A DNA stretch of 64,000 bases from the NCBI GenBank assembly GCA_020636405.1, contig JACJXW010000010.1:1-64000 (forward strand), written 5' to 3'. The stretch comes from Lewinellaceae bacterium (GTDB lineage Bacteria > Bacteroidota > Bacteroidia > Chitinophagales > Saprospiraceae). Positions 17,861-27,185 of this stretch are shown piece after piece (the stretch's first letter is position 1; every line of letters begins with the position of its first letter). Made by a program: the position numbers and the translations under genes. The notes beneath the pieces were generated by a model that was given only the letters and a program-made list of their open reading frames with translations, was not told the DNA's origin and did no database searches.

Positions 17861-20800
17861 ATGTATAAAGAATACAAAGGCCTGAACCTCCCCCAGATCG
17901 ACAAGGACGTGCTCGAATTCTGGGAAGCCAACCGGATCTTTGAAAAGAGCGTGGAACAACGCCCCGAAGACAACCGTTACGTTTTCTACGAAGGGCCTCC
18001 TTCGGCCAACGGCAAGCCGGGCATCCACCACGTCATGGCACGGACGGTAAAGGACCTCTTCTGCCGTTACCATAGTATGAAAGGCAAGCGCGTGGAGCGC
18101 AAAGGCGGATGGGATACCCACGGCCTCCCCATTGAGCTCAATGTCGAAAAAGAGCTGGGCATCACCAAGGAAGATATCGGCAAGGCCATCTCGGTTGACG
18201 AATACAACCGGCGGTGCCGCGAAACGGTAATGCGCTATAAGGACATGTGGGACGACATCACCCGCAAGATGGGCTACTGGGTCGACCTGCACGACCCCTA
18301 CATCACTTTCGAGAACGACTACATCGAGTCCGTCTGGTGGCTGCTGAGACAGCTCTACGACAAAGGGCTGATGTATAAGGGATATACCATACAGCCGTAC
18401 TCGCCGGCGGCCGGTACAGGCCTGAGCAGCCACGAGCTGAACCTGCCCGGCGCCTACCGCGATATCACGGATACCTCGGCAGTGGCGCAGTTTAAGGTAA
18501 AAGGCAAAGAAAATGAATACTTCCTTGCCTGGACGACCACGCCCTGGACGTTGCCGTCGAATACCGCACTGGCGGTGGGCAAGAACATCTCCTACGTCAA
18601 AGTACGCTGTTTCAACCGCTATACCGGCGCCCTTACCGACGTCATCCTGGCCAAAGATCGCTTGTCGGCCTATTTCTCCGAGCAAAACCCGGGGCTGAAG
18701 CCCGAAGACGTCAAGGCCGGCAATAAGCCCATCCCCTATCTGGAGGTCGTTGCGGAAATGAAGGGCGCTGAACTGGAAGGTATAGAATACGAACAGCTGA
18801 TGCCTTATGTACAGCCCGACAAACCCGCCTTCCGAGTGCTTCTGGGCGATTTCGTGAGCACGGAAGACGGTACGGGCATCGTACACATCGCTCCTACTTT
18901 CGGCGCAGATGACTTCAAGGTGGCGCGCGAGAACGACATCCCGCCCCTGGTGGTGAAAGACGAACTGGGCAACCCCATGCCGCTCGTCGACAAACAGGGC
19001 CGCTTCGTAAATGAGGTTTCGGACTTTGCCGGGCGTTATGTCAAGGACTACGGACAGGAGGAAGAGCGCCCCGTGGATGTCGACATCGTCATAAAGCTGA
19101 AAGAGGAAGACAAGCTGTTCCTCTCCGAAAAATACGTCCACTCTTACCCGCACTGCTGGCGGACGGACAAGCCGGTACTATACTACCCGCTGGACAGCTG
19201 GTTCATCAAGTCCACCGCCGCCAAGGAGCGCATGTTCGAACTGAACCAAACCATCAACTGGAAGCCCAAATCCACCGGCGAGGGCCGCTTCGGTAAGTGG
19301 CTGGAAAACCTGCAGGACTGGAACCTCTCCCGCTCCCGATACTGGGGCACGCCCCTGCCCATCTGGCGCAGTGAGGACCAGCAGGAGGAAAAGTGCATCG
19401 GCTCCGTGGAAGAACTGCGCCAGGAGATCCGGAAAGCCAACGAGGCCCTGGGGCTGAGCCAGGAAGTTCCCAACGACTTGCACCGCCCCTACATCGATGA
19501 GATCGTACTCCTCTCCGATTCCGGCAAGCCTATGAAGCGCGAACTGGACCTGATCGACGTATGGTTCGACTCCGGCGCCATGCCGTCGGCGCAGTGGCAC
19601 TACCCGTTCGAGAACAAAAAGGTGTTTGAGAAAAACTATCCTGCCGACTTCATCGCCGAAGGGGTCGACCAGACGCGGGGCTGGTTCTATACACTGCATG
19701 CCATCGCCGTGATGGTGTTCGACAGCGTGTCCTTCAAGAACGTAGTTTCCAACGGACTGGTACTGGACGCTGAGGGCAACAAAATGTCCAAGAGCAAGGG
19801 CAATGTGCTGGACCCCTTCCAGGTGATCGAGAACCACAGCGCCGACGTCACCCGCTGGTACATGATGAGCAACGCCAACCCCTGGGACAACCTCAAGTTT
19901 GACATCAAAGGGCTGGAAGAAGTGCAGCGCAAATTCTTCGGAACCCTCTACAATACCTATTCGTTCTTCGCTCTTTACGCTAACATCGATAAATTCTACA
20001 ATAAAGAAGAACAGGTGCCTCTGTCCGAGCGGCCCGAGATCGACCGATGGATCATATCCCTGCTCAACAGCCTGGTAAAAGAGGTCGACGCCGATTATGC
20101 CGACTACGAGCCTACCCAGGCCACCCGCAAGGTGCACAATTTCGTGAACGACAATTTGTCCAACTGGTACGTCCGCCTCTGCCGCCGGCGCTTCTGGAAA
20201 CCTTCCCAACAGCAGAACGGCAAAGGCTCCGCAATGGATATGGACAAACTCGCCGCCTATCAGACCCTCTACGAGTGCCTGGTTACCGTAGCCAAACTGA
20301 TGGCGCCGGCCGCTCCTTTCTTTGCCGACTGGATGTACCGCAACCTCAATGAGGCCAGCGGGCTGGAAAATCACGAATCGGTTCACCTGGCCGGTTTCCC
20401 GACGGCCAATGAGGCTGTGATCGACAAGGACCTCGAACAACGCATGGATTATGCCCAGCGCATCTCCTCTCTGGCGCTTTCCCTGCGCAAAAAGGAAAAG
20501 ATCCGCGTGCGCCAGCCCCTGCACAAGATCCTGTTGCCCATCCTGGACAGCCACTTCCAGGAACAGGTGGAAGCCGTCAAAGGGCTCGTCCTGTCCGAGA
20601 TCAATGTGAAGGATATCGAATATGTAACCGACACTTCAGGAATCCTCAAAAAGAAGATCAAACCCAACTTCAAGACCCTGGGGCGCCGCCTTGGCAAGGA
20701 TATGAAAGCCGCTGCTCAGGCCATCGGCAACATGGGCCAGGAGGACATCGCCCGGATCGAAAAGACGAAGCAGTACATCCTGGAGGTGGACGGTAACTCC

Positions 20801-21172
20801 TATGAACTGACACTGGAAGATTTCGAGATCACTGCCGAAGATATCCCCGGATGGCAGGTTGCCGGCGATGACGACATCACCGTCGCCCTCGACATCACCC
20901 TCGACGAAGAACTGGAAGCAGAAGGCATGGCACGCGACATCGTCAACCGCATCCAGAATATCCGCAAGGACAAGGACTTCGAGGTGACGGACAAGATCCG
21001 CGTAGCCCTGCAAAAACACGACGCCCTGGTGCCCGCCGTAGAGAAATACGGGGAGTACATCAAAGCGGAGACCCTGGCCACCGGCCTACAGCTAGTCGAT
21101 GAAATGATTGATGGGGAAGAGATCGAGCTGCCGGGAGAGGTGAAGGTGAACATCAGTGTGCACAGGCAATAG
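17861..21172 (+). CDS. ileS: Isoleucyl-tRNA synthetase
   Basis: This class I enzyme charges tRNA-Ile. The 1103-residue protein has the HIGH-type signature in NGKPGIHHVMART (about residue 54), the editing domain with LAWTTTPWTLPSNTALAVG, GVDQTRGWFYTLHA, and KMSKSKGNVLDP (about residue 645). The length and the absence of a C-terminal zinc finger fit the eukaryote-like type 2 IleS; such forms are often naturally mupirocin-tolerant. The ATG at 17861 follows a -7 box and gives the usual N terminus (MYKEYKGLNLPQ). Confidence 0.97.
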   Translation: MYKEYKGLNLPQIDKDVLEFWEANRIFEKSVEQRPEDNRYVFYEGPPSANGKPGIHHVMARTVKDLFCRYHSMKGKRVERKGGWDTHGLPIELNVEKELGITKEDIGKAISVDEYNRRCRETVMRYKDMWDDITRKMGYWVDLHDPYITFENDYIESVWWLLRQLYDKGLMYKGYTIQPYSPAAGTGLSSHELNLPGAYRDITDTSAVAQFKVKGKENEYFLAWTTTPWTLPSNTALAVGKNISYVKVRCFNRYTGALTDVILAKDRLSAYFSEQNPGLKPEDVKAGNKPIPYLEVVAEMKGAELEGIEYEQLMPYVQPDKPAFRVLLGDFVSTEDGTGIVHIAPTFGADDFKVARENDIPPLVVKDELGNPMPLVDKQGRFVNEVSDFAGRYVKDYGQEEERPVDVDIVIKLKEEDKLFLSEKYVHSYPHCWRTDKPVLYYPLDSWFIKSTAAKERMFELNQTINWKPKSTGEGRFGKWLENLQDWNLSRSRYWGTPLPIWRSEDQQEEKCIGSVEELRQEIRKANEALGLSQEVPNDLHRPYIDEIVLLSDSGKPMKRELDLIDVWFDSGAMPSAQWHYPFENKKVFEKNYPADFIAEGVDQTRGWFYTLHAIAVMVFDSVSFKNVVSNGLVLDAEGNKMSKSKGNVLDPFQVIENHSADVTRWYMMSNANPWDNLKFDIKGLEEVQRKFFGTLYNTYSFFALYANIDKFYNKEEQVPLSERPEIDRWIISLLNSLVKEVDADYADYEPTQATRKVHNFVNDNLSNWYVRLCRRRFWKPSQQQNGKGSAMDMDKLAAYQTLYECLVTVAKLMAPAAPFFADWMYRNLNEASGLENHESVHLAGFPTANEAVIDKDLEQRMDYAQRISSLALSLRKKEKIRVRQPLHKILLPILDSHFQEQVEAVKGLVLSEINVKDIEYVTDTSGILKKKIKPNFKTLGRRLGKDMKAAAQAIGNMGQEDIARIEKTKQYILEVDGNSYELTLEDFEITAEDIPGWQVAGDDDITVALDITLDEELEAEGMARDIVNRIQNIRKDKDFEVTDKIRVALQKHDALVPAVEKYGEYIKAETLATGLQLVDEMIDGEEIELPGEVKVNISVHRQ

Positions 21173-21228
21173 GCTTCTGAGTGAGCAGGAGAATCTTAAT
21201 CATCTCCTGCTCACTTACTTCGTTCACC

Positions 21229-22128
21229 ATGGACTATGAGATCATCCTGCTCACCGAGTCGCGCTATGAGGGCATCCTGTCCGCAGCCGACTCTGATTAT
21301 GCCCGAAAAATAATCCGGGAAGACCTCATTGTGCAGAATGCCCTGGAGAAAAAAGGCCTGCGCACGGCCCGTTTCGACTGGGCCCGTCCGGATGTCGACT
21401 GGCGTAGTACCCGCGCGGCCCTGTTCCGTACTACCTGGGATTATTTCCACCGTTTTGATGAATTTTCCACCTGGCTGGACAAGGTTTCTACTCAAACCCG
21501 CCTGATCAACCCCATAGAGCTGATCCGATGGAACATGGACAAGCACTACCTGATCAGCCTGGAAGAACAAGGCATCCACACCCCTCCTGCCGTTTATATC
21601 CATGCCGGAGACAACATCACGCTGGAGGACTTACACCAGGCCAACGGCTGGGATAATACCATCCTGAAGCCTACCGTTTCGGGTTCGGCGCGGCATACCT
21701 ACCGGCTTAGGCTGGATAACCTGGAAGAACATGAGGCTGTTTTCCAGGAACTGATCGCCAGGGAAGACATGATGCTGCAACCCTTTCAACATCGGATAAC
21801 AGAAGAAGGAGAGATCTCCCTCATGGCCATTGATGGACAGTACAGCCATGCGGTGCGCAAGGTAGCCAAAGCAGGAGACTTCCGCGTGCAAAGCGAATTC
21901 GGAGGCAGCGTGCATTTGTATGAACCTTCCAGCGAGGAAATCGCCTTCGCCGAACGGACGGTAGCTGCCTGTAACCCCACGCCCACCTATGCGAGAGTTG
22001 ATATCATCCGTGACAATAGCGGCCAGCTCGCTTTGATGGAACTCGAGCTGATCGAGCCGGAAATGTGGTTCCGTTTGTTCCCGGAGGCGGCAGAACGGCT
22101 CGCAAATGCGATAGTAAAAACCCTCTGA
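21229..22128 (+). CDS. ATP-grasp domain protein (RimK/glutathione-synthetase-like)
   Basis: This 299-residue cytosolic enzyme probably ligates a carboxylate to an amine using ATP. The N-terminal part (MDYEIILLTESRYEG, FRTTWDYFHRFDEFSTWLDK) and the ATP-grasp core (TILKPTVSGSARHTYRL, MLQPFQHRITEEGEISLM, YARVDIIRDNSGQLALMELE, LIEPEMWF) match the bacterial RimK-like ATP-grasp family. The metal-binding Glu/Asn region at the C terminus (ELELIEPEMWF) is present. The ATG at 21229 is preferred to a GTG at 21181. The substrate is unknown. It lies 56 bp after ileS on the same strand. Confidence 0.85.
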   Translation: MDYEIILLTESRYEGILSAADSDYARKIIREDLIVQNALEKKGLRTARFDWARPDVDWRSTRAALFRTTWDYFHRFDEFSTWLDKVSTQTRLINPIELIRWNMDKHYLISLEEQGIHTPPAVYIHAGDNITLEDLHQANGWDNTILKPTVSGSARHTYRLRLDNLEEHEAVFQELIAREDMMLQPFQHRITEEGEISLMAIDGQYSHAVRKVAKAGDFRVQSEFGGSVHLYEPSSEEIAFAERTVAACNPTPTYARVDIIRDNSGQLALMELELIEPEMWFRLFPEAAERLANAIVKTL

Positions 22129-22142
22129 AAAGCATCGAAAGT

Positions 22143-22439
22143 TTACTGGATCAAAGAGGGCAGCTTCATCGCCAGCTCCATATCGCCCCTGATCTTCACT
22201 TTGCCGCTCATCACGGCCATCATGGCGTTGATCTCGCCCCGGCGGATGGCGTCGAGGGTTTCGATCCGGGTAGTGATCACGCAATTGGCCTCTTTATCCT
22301 CATTGGTGACCACGGCCCGTTCATTGGTCAGGTCGATGTGTACCGGGCCCTGCTCGAAGATGAACTTGACGGATTTGCCCAGGGCGGGCACCCGGGCAGC
22401 AGTTTTGGTAAATTGCTCGGTTATAGCTTCTAGTGTCAT
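22143..22439 (-). CDS. SCP2 sterol-binding-domain protein
   Basis: The 98-residue protein consists of a single SCP2 (sterol carrier) fold: FIFEQGPVHIDLTNERAVV, a CVITTRIETLDAIRRGEINA loop and MMAVMSGKVKIRGDMELAMK with the lipid-tunnel C-terminal helix. Such domains bind fatty acyl or other apolar ligands. It converges with the ATP-grasp gene. No partner gene is adjacent. Confidence 0.9.
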   Translation of the reverse strand: MTLEAITEQFTKTAARVPALGKSVKFIFEQGPVHIDLTNERAVVTNEDKEANCVITTRIETLDAIRRGEINAMMAVMSGKVKIRGDMELAMKLPSLIQ

Positions 22440-22600
22440 GGTTCTTAGTTGATCGAGGTAAAGATAAGAAATAGCTATTTACCTGCCAGCCCTGCATTTT
22501 TTTTATTAATGGCCGTAACAATTCAAAAAAACCTCCGTAAAATTGCCATAACTAATAAGGGGAATCCTATCAATCAGAACTGGTTGGTAGAAAAATCGCT

Positions 22601-22640
22601 GAGCCGGCAAGCAAGTAATTGTTTTGCCGGCTCGTTTTTT
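22601..22640. terminator. Hairpin terminator between glycosyltransferase and SCP2 genes
   Basis: GAGCCGGCAA (22601-22610) pairs perfectly with TTGCCGGCTC (22624-22633), followed by GTTTTTTC on the plus strand. On the minus strand ATTTTTC follows after four bases, so it can end the leftward glycosyltransferase transcript. Confidence 0.65.
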
Positions 22641-22675
22641 CAGGACGGCCGGGCCGCTCTATTTCCTCCGCTCAG

Positions 22676-24202
22676 CTACTCCGCCAGCACCCGGCTCACG
22701 GCCTGTTGCCAGAATTCTCCAAGGGGCTGTCGTGGCTGTCGGCAGAGGTAGACGGAGGTGCCCCGCTCCCGGGCATGAGGGTTGGCAATAGCGCCAATGA
22801 GCTGTATGTCTTCGAACAGCTCCGCCACATCCTCTCCCAGTTCGTTATTGATGTAGATCAGCGTATTCGCCGATATCTGGCGGGGCAGCCACAGGCGATA
22901 GGAATCGCTGAAGCTGACGGCGGGAGGGATCCCTTTTCCCTGCCCGTAGTAGTCGACAGCGCCGGCCTGTCCGTAATTTTCACAGTAAAGCAGGATGTCC
23001 TCCCCTTCAGCTGCCCTGCAGGCCTCGATGGCCAGTTGGCCGAGTTCTTCCCAGCCCATCATATCGGCATAATCCTGAGGCAGAGGGTGTATCCGGCCGT
23101 CCTCCCAGCGCATCGGCCCCTCGAAGCCCACCTTTTCAATGAGGTAGGCGCAGTATTGCATCATCTTCGGCAGCGGAAGCACCGGCAGGCCCAGCGGCAG
23201 CGCAGGCAGAAGGATCAGGGTCATCAGAACGGGGAGTGCTACCCGTTGCCAGGCCCGGCGCAGTGCGGCCTCCCACCACACTCCACCGGCGGCGATCAGA
23301 GGCGGGTAAAGCCCCAGGGTATAATAGGGCTTGCCCCGCAGTACGAGCAACAGCAGGAAAACCAGGACGAAGTACCACCCCAGCAGCCGGAAACGGTGAT
23401 TTGCGGGTAGAAAGAACCAGATCAGCCCCGCCACCCATACCGGTATTACCGACAGGTTCATGAACAGCTGGGCGGTAAGGAAATCCCCCAACCGCACATT
23501 CACCAGTTGGTTCTCGGCCAACTCCTGCATGTGGGTGACTACCGGGAAGCCGTGCTGGTATTGCCAGATGAGATTGGGCAGGATCAGGACAGCAGCGGCC
23601 AGTGCCGCCCATGCCGCCCCCCGGCTCCACAATACCCGGCGGTAAGGGCTGAGCAGGAGGGCGCCGGCGACCCCCAGGAGCGCAAACACCGTAGAATACT
23701 TGTTCACAAAGCTGAGGCCGAACGCCAGGCCAAAAAACAGAATGTAACGGCGATGCTCCGTATTGACATACCGGATCACCATATAGGCTAGCAACCCCCA
23801 GAAGAAAATGTCGGGCATGACAGGCTGAAAGAGCATGCCCGGCCGCAAGTTGGCCGGCGTCAGCAGCATGGCCACCCCTGCGAGGAACTGCCCGTAGCGC
23901 CCGGCGCCCAGCTCGCGGGCCATCAGCACCACAAGCACCATGAGGCCACAGCTCACCAACATGGGAAAGAGGCGTATCGCAAAGAGACTATCACCCACCG
24001 TTGCTTGCAGCAGAGCGCTTACCCAACCAATGAGCGGCGGGTTCGACCAGTACCCCCAGTCCAGATGGCGCCCTAAAGAAAGATAGAGGAATTCGTCGCG
24101 GTGAAAACCCCAAAGGGTATTGGTGTAGATATGCAAAAGCAGTTTTACCAAAACCAGAGACAACAGGCCGGGTAAAAAAACAGGGGGCAGGTGCTTTTTC
24201 AT
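22676..24202 (-). CDS. GT39-type membrane glycosyltransferase (ArnT/PMT-like)
   Basis: The 508-residue inner-membrane protein has about ten hydrophobic segments and a C-terminal periplasmic-type domain. The first periplasmic loop carries GFHRDEFLYLSLGRHLDWGY, with the DE pair that is catalytic in the GT-C fold. It then continues YWSNPPLIGWVSAL. Members transfer a sugar or lipid-linked group from a polyprenyl donor to lipid A, protein or glycan. The ATG at 24202 is chosen, since the frame upstream starts at TTG. The acceptor cannot be told from context. Confidence 0.85.
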   Translation of the reverse strand: MKKHLPPVFLPGLLSLVLVKLLLHIYTNTLWGFHRDEFLYLSLGRHLDWGYWSNPPLIGWVSALLQATVGDSLFAIRLFPMLVSCGLMVLVVLMARELGAGRYGQFLAGVAMLLTPANLRPGMLFQPVMPDIFFWGLLAYMVIRYVNTEHRRYILFFGLAFGLSFVNKYSTVFALLGVAGALLLSPYRRVLWSRGAAWAALAAAVLILPNLIWQYQHGFPVVTHMQELAENQLVNVRLGDFLTAQLFMNLSVIPVWVAGLIWFFLPANHRFRLLGWYFVLVFLLLLVLRGKPYYTLGLYPPLIAAGGVWWEAALRRAWQRVALPVLMTLILLPALPLGLPVLPLPKMMQYCAYLIEKVGFEGPMRWEDGRIHPLPQDYADMMGWEELGQLAIEACRAAEGEDILLYCENYGQAGAVDYYGQGKGIPPAVSFSDSYRLWLPRQISANTLIYINNELGEDVAELFEDIQLIGAIANPHARERGTSVYLCRQPRQPLGEFWQQAVSRVLAE

Positions 24203-24363
24203 GTTTTTTACCCCAAAAACGAGTTTTACATCCAAAAAATCAATGATTTTTCGATGGGCGGCATTTCAGGCGTATTAAACGGGACATAGACAGGGCCAGT
24301 AGACAGGAGTCATTCGCTTTCTGCCGGTTCAATAACCGTTAACCTGCACCCACTCTCCTCATC

Positions 24364-26283
24364 TCATTTCATATGTTGCTCCAGGAATCCCAGCATGGCC
24401 TTGTAGAATTCGAAGCGGTTTTCCTCGTTGGAAAACCCGTGGCCTTCGTTGTATTTGACCATGTAGGGCACGTCGATCCCCCGGCTTCGCAGAGAACGGA
24501 CGATCTGGTCGGACTCGTCAATATTGACCCTCGGGTCATTGGCTCCCTGGACGACGAACAACGGCGCCTGGATGCGGCCAATGTGGAAAACGGGAGAACC
24601 CGCTTCCAGCAGTTCCTTCTCCTTTTCCGGGTTGCCGACCATTTCGTAGAGCATCTCCAGGTAGGGCTTCCAGTAGGGCGGAATGGTGTTCATAAAAGTG
24701 AACAGGTTGGAAACGCCGACGTAGTCTACTCCACAAGCATAGATTTCAGGGGTAAATGTAATACCCGCCAGCGTCGCGTAGCCGCCATAGCTGGCCCCGT
24801 AGATGGCCACCCGCTTGGGGTCGGCGATGCCTTCCTTAACGAGCCATATCACTCCATCGGTAATATCATCCTGCATATTCCTCCCCCACTGCTTAAAGCC
24901 CTTCTGCCAGAAAGTTCTGCCATAACCGGTGCTACCCCGATAGTTGACCTGTAAAACGGCATAGCCATGGCTGGCCAGCAGTTGCACCTCCGGGTTGTAT
25001 CCCCAGCTGTCGCGCACCCAGGGGCCGCCGTGGGGGTTGACCACCACTGGCAGGCCTCGGGGCGTTTTGCCTTTGGGTAAGGTCAGATAACCATGGATCG
25101 TCAGCCCGTCACGGGAGGTATACTGGACCGGTTTCATCGGTGACATGTCCTCCTCGTTCAACCACGGGCTCACCTCCACGATCTTCTCCAGCCTGTTCTC
25201 CGACTGATCATAGTAGTAGTAAGCCCCCAGCGAACGGTCACTATAAGTACGCACCATAAACTTATCTTCGGCCTTGTTCGAATTGGTCACCACTACTTCG
25301 TAACCCGGCAATTGCTCTTCCAGGTATTCCTGCAGTTTCTTTCGTTCTTCATCAAAGAAACGGATCTCTCTCTTCCAGGTCGTATAAACGGCGCCGGTAA
25401 TGACCTTCCGCTTGCGGGAATAAACCAGGCTTCCGGCATCTACCTCAGGGTGGGAAAAGACCACCTCATCGGCTTCCTTGCCGGCAGCTAAATCGAACTT
25501 TACGATCTCACTACGGTCTCTTCCGATATTGGACACGGCGTAAACGATGCTGCCGTTGTCGAAATCGAAGAAAAGGGGCTCCAGGCTCTCCTTAAAGTTG
25601 GTGGTGATCACGGAGTGGAAATCGTCCTGTTCGCTGGCCCGGTAGAGCAGGCTGTGGTTTACGCCGGCAATGGTCTTTATAGCTATGCGCAGTTTGCCGT
25701 CATGGTCGGTCATCCAGGCGGTAATGGGCTCCTGGGGGTCACTGTTTTCAGCGACTTGAGTATATTCTCCGGTGCGGATGTTGATGCGATAGGGCTCAAA
25801 GAGCATGGGATTGTTCTTGTTCATCCCGATGATGAGCTCGTCTTCGTTATCTTCCAGGTCGTCGATGAGCTGTATCTTTACGCCCTCGAACGGGGTGAGG
25901 TCTCTGGCGTTGGCCCCATCCCGGTCGACCGCAAAGAGCTGGAAGTTCTCGTCTCCTCCACTGTCTTTAACGTAAACCAGGCGCTTGTCGCTCGCCCAGA
26001 AATACCCGCCAATATCCCGCTCTGTCTCGTTCGTGATACGTATGGCATGGTCTTCTCCCATCTTTTGAACAAAAATATTGCGCCGCCGCTCATAAGGCCC
26101 CATATAAGCCAGGTAGTCTCCGCTCGGAGAGAGCTGAAAGGCTACCTTTTCAGGATTGCGAAAAAAGTCTTCAACCGTGTATTTGGAATTCCCTTTTCCC
26201 AATTCCATCAGACGCTTCAGTACTTGCTCAGAGCTGGGCAGGCTGGGGTCTCCCGGTAAGGCATGCTTCTCGTTTTGATGCAT
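24364..26283 (-). CDS. S9-family prolyl-oligopeptidase-like peptidase
   Basis: The 639-residue protein has a beta-propeller (about 40-370) and a C-terminal alpha/beta-hydrolase domain with NPHGGPWVRDSWGYNPEVQL, the nucleophile motif GASYGGYA (about 495), the Asp loop VQGANDPRVN and the His segment YNEGHGFSNEENR. No signal peptide is visible (MHQNEKHALPGDPSLPSSEQ), so it is probably cytosolic, unlike the secreted DPP-IV near the left edge. It would cleave short peptides or acyl-peptides. Confidence 0.92.
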   Translation of the reverse strand: MHQNEKHALPGDPSLPSSEQVLKRLMELGKGNSKYTVEDFFRNPEKVAFQLSPSGDYLAYMGPYERRRNIFVQKMGEDHAIRITNETERDIGGYFWASDKRLVYVKDSGGDENFQLFAVDRDGANARDLTPFEGVKIQLIDDLEDNEDELIIGMNKNNPMLFEPYRINIRTGEYTQVAENSDPQEPITAWMTDHDGKLRIAIKTIAGVNHSLLYRASEQDDFHSVITTNFKESLEPLFFDFDNGSIVYAVSNIGRDRSEIVKFDLAAGKEADEVVFSHPEVDAGSLVYSRKRKVITGAVYTTWKREIRFFDEERKKLQEYLEEQLPGYEVVVTNSNKAEDKFMVRTYSDRSLGAYYYYDQSENRLEKIVEVSPWLNEEDMSPMKPVQYTSRDGLTIHGYLTLPKGKTPRGLPVVVNPHGGPWVRDSWGYNPEVQLLASHGYAVLQVNYRGSTGYGRTFWQKGFKQWGRNMQDDITDGVIWLVKEGIADPKRVAIYGASYGGYATLAGITFTPEIYACGVDYVGVSNLFTFMNTIPPYWKPYLEMLYEMVGNPEKEKELLEAGSPVFHIGRIQAPLFVVQGANDPRVNIDESDQIVRSLRSRGIDVPYMVKYNEGHGFSNEENRFEFYKAMLGFLEQHMK

Positions 26284-26573
26284 TCGCTGGGTTACTTTAA
26301 TAAGGAGGAATTGATGTAGATAGTATACGCACTGACACTTGCCATGATGTAAATATACCCAAAGTATGAAATATCCCTAGTCCTTTAGCGGGGATTGGCT
26401 GTAAAGTATGCACTCCGGAACATTTTTTCCGGATCTCGGGCCATCGCTAATTCATTAATTCAGTTCATATACTTAATGCCTCACCCTGCGAAGCCTGCCC
26501 TGCCAGCTACCCAACCCGGCAGCAGGGCAGAACAATGCCTGTCTGTCGTTTGTTGTGAGAGAAAACGCACCCA
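26284..26573. other. Divergent intergenic region
   Basis: This 290-bp gap holds the promoters of the S9 peptidase (leftward) and the orphan gene (rightward). It contains two small hairpins: TCCGGA repeated in inverted sense around a T-run near 26413-26433, and GCCCTGCC with GGCAGCAGGGC near 26497-26528. I see no gene or clear TAnnTTTG box. Confidence 0.35.
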
Positions 26574-27182
26574 ATGGACAATATCTGGGATTATTTTAAG
26601 AATTTGTTCCATAAAGCAGAACAGAGTTCTCCTTCCCAACCCCTTATACACGAGATGATCAGCCGGACTCCCGAAGAGCAGGAAGACTATCAGCATTGGA
26701 AAAACACGATGGTCTGCCGCCGCCTGATGGATTGGCTCAACAGCCAGTACGCCATCTACCGCGTAGCCCCCAGGGATATCGACGAGGCGGTCGACTTTCT
26801 GGATACGCCCTCCTCTAAAGGCTTCGTCATACACTTCAATAAAACCCGCTACAGCAAGCGGGATGTTACCCATTTCTTCGACTTTCTAAAAGAACAGGTT
26901 CTCGCGCTGGATTATCGCTCTCAGATTTCCGACCTGCGCACCTATAACCGCCCCAGCTGGGTGGAAACCGTCGAAAGGCATTACCTCAAACCCAGCCCCC
27001 GCATTCGCACCGAACCGGAAAAAGATGGCCGCTTCCTCCAGAAATACGGGAATATCATGATCGAAATGGAATTGCGCAACGACCAGGTGTTCAACCTGCG
27101 CTTCCGCGCTACCAGTTATAAGGATAGCTTGTTCAAGGAGGCCAGGGAATTTGAGGAGTTGATGCAGGGGATTATGGGGTGA
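26574..27182 (+). CDS. Conserved hypothetical protein (202 aa)
   Basis: I do not recognise this protein. It has no signal peptide or membrane segment. It starts MDNIWDYFKNLFHKAEQ, has a WKNTMVCRRLMDWLNSQYA segment, an alpha/beta middle with KGFVIHFNKTRYSKRDVTHF, and a C-terminal beta segment (IMIEMELRNDQVFNLRFRAT). The charged, alternating strands and helices suggest a single globular domain. It converges with the kinase-RapZ gene with only 3 bp between. Codon use looks like its neighbours, so it is probably a real, native gene. Confidence 0.8.
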   Translation: MDNIWDYFKNLFHKAEQSSPSQPLIHEMISRTPEEQEDYQHWKNTMVCRRLMDWLNSQYAIYRVAPRDIDEAVDFLDTPSSKGFVIHFNKTRYSKRDVTHFFDFLKEQVLALDYRSQISDLRTYNRPSWVETVERHYLKPSPRIRTEPEKDGRFLQKYGNIMIEMELRNDQVFNLRFRATSYKDSLFKEAREFEELMQGIMG

Positions 27183-27185
27183 CCT

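Noticed and set aside
17855..20554. Two long minus-strand ORFs inside ileS
   Set aside because: They mirror the ileS reading frame and have repetitive hydrophobic composition typical of shadow frames.
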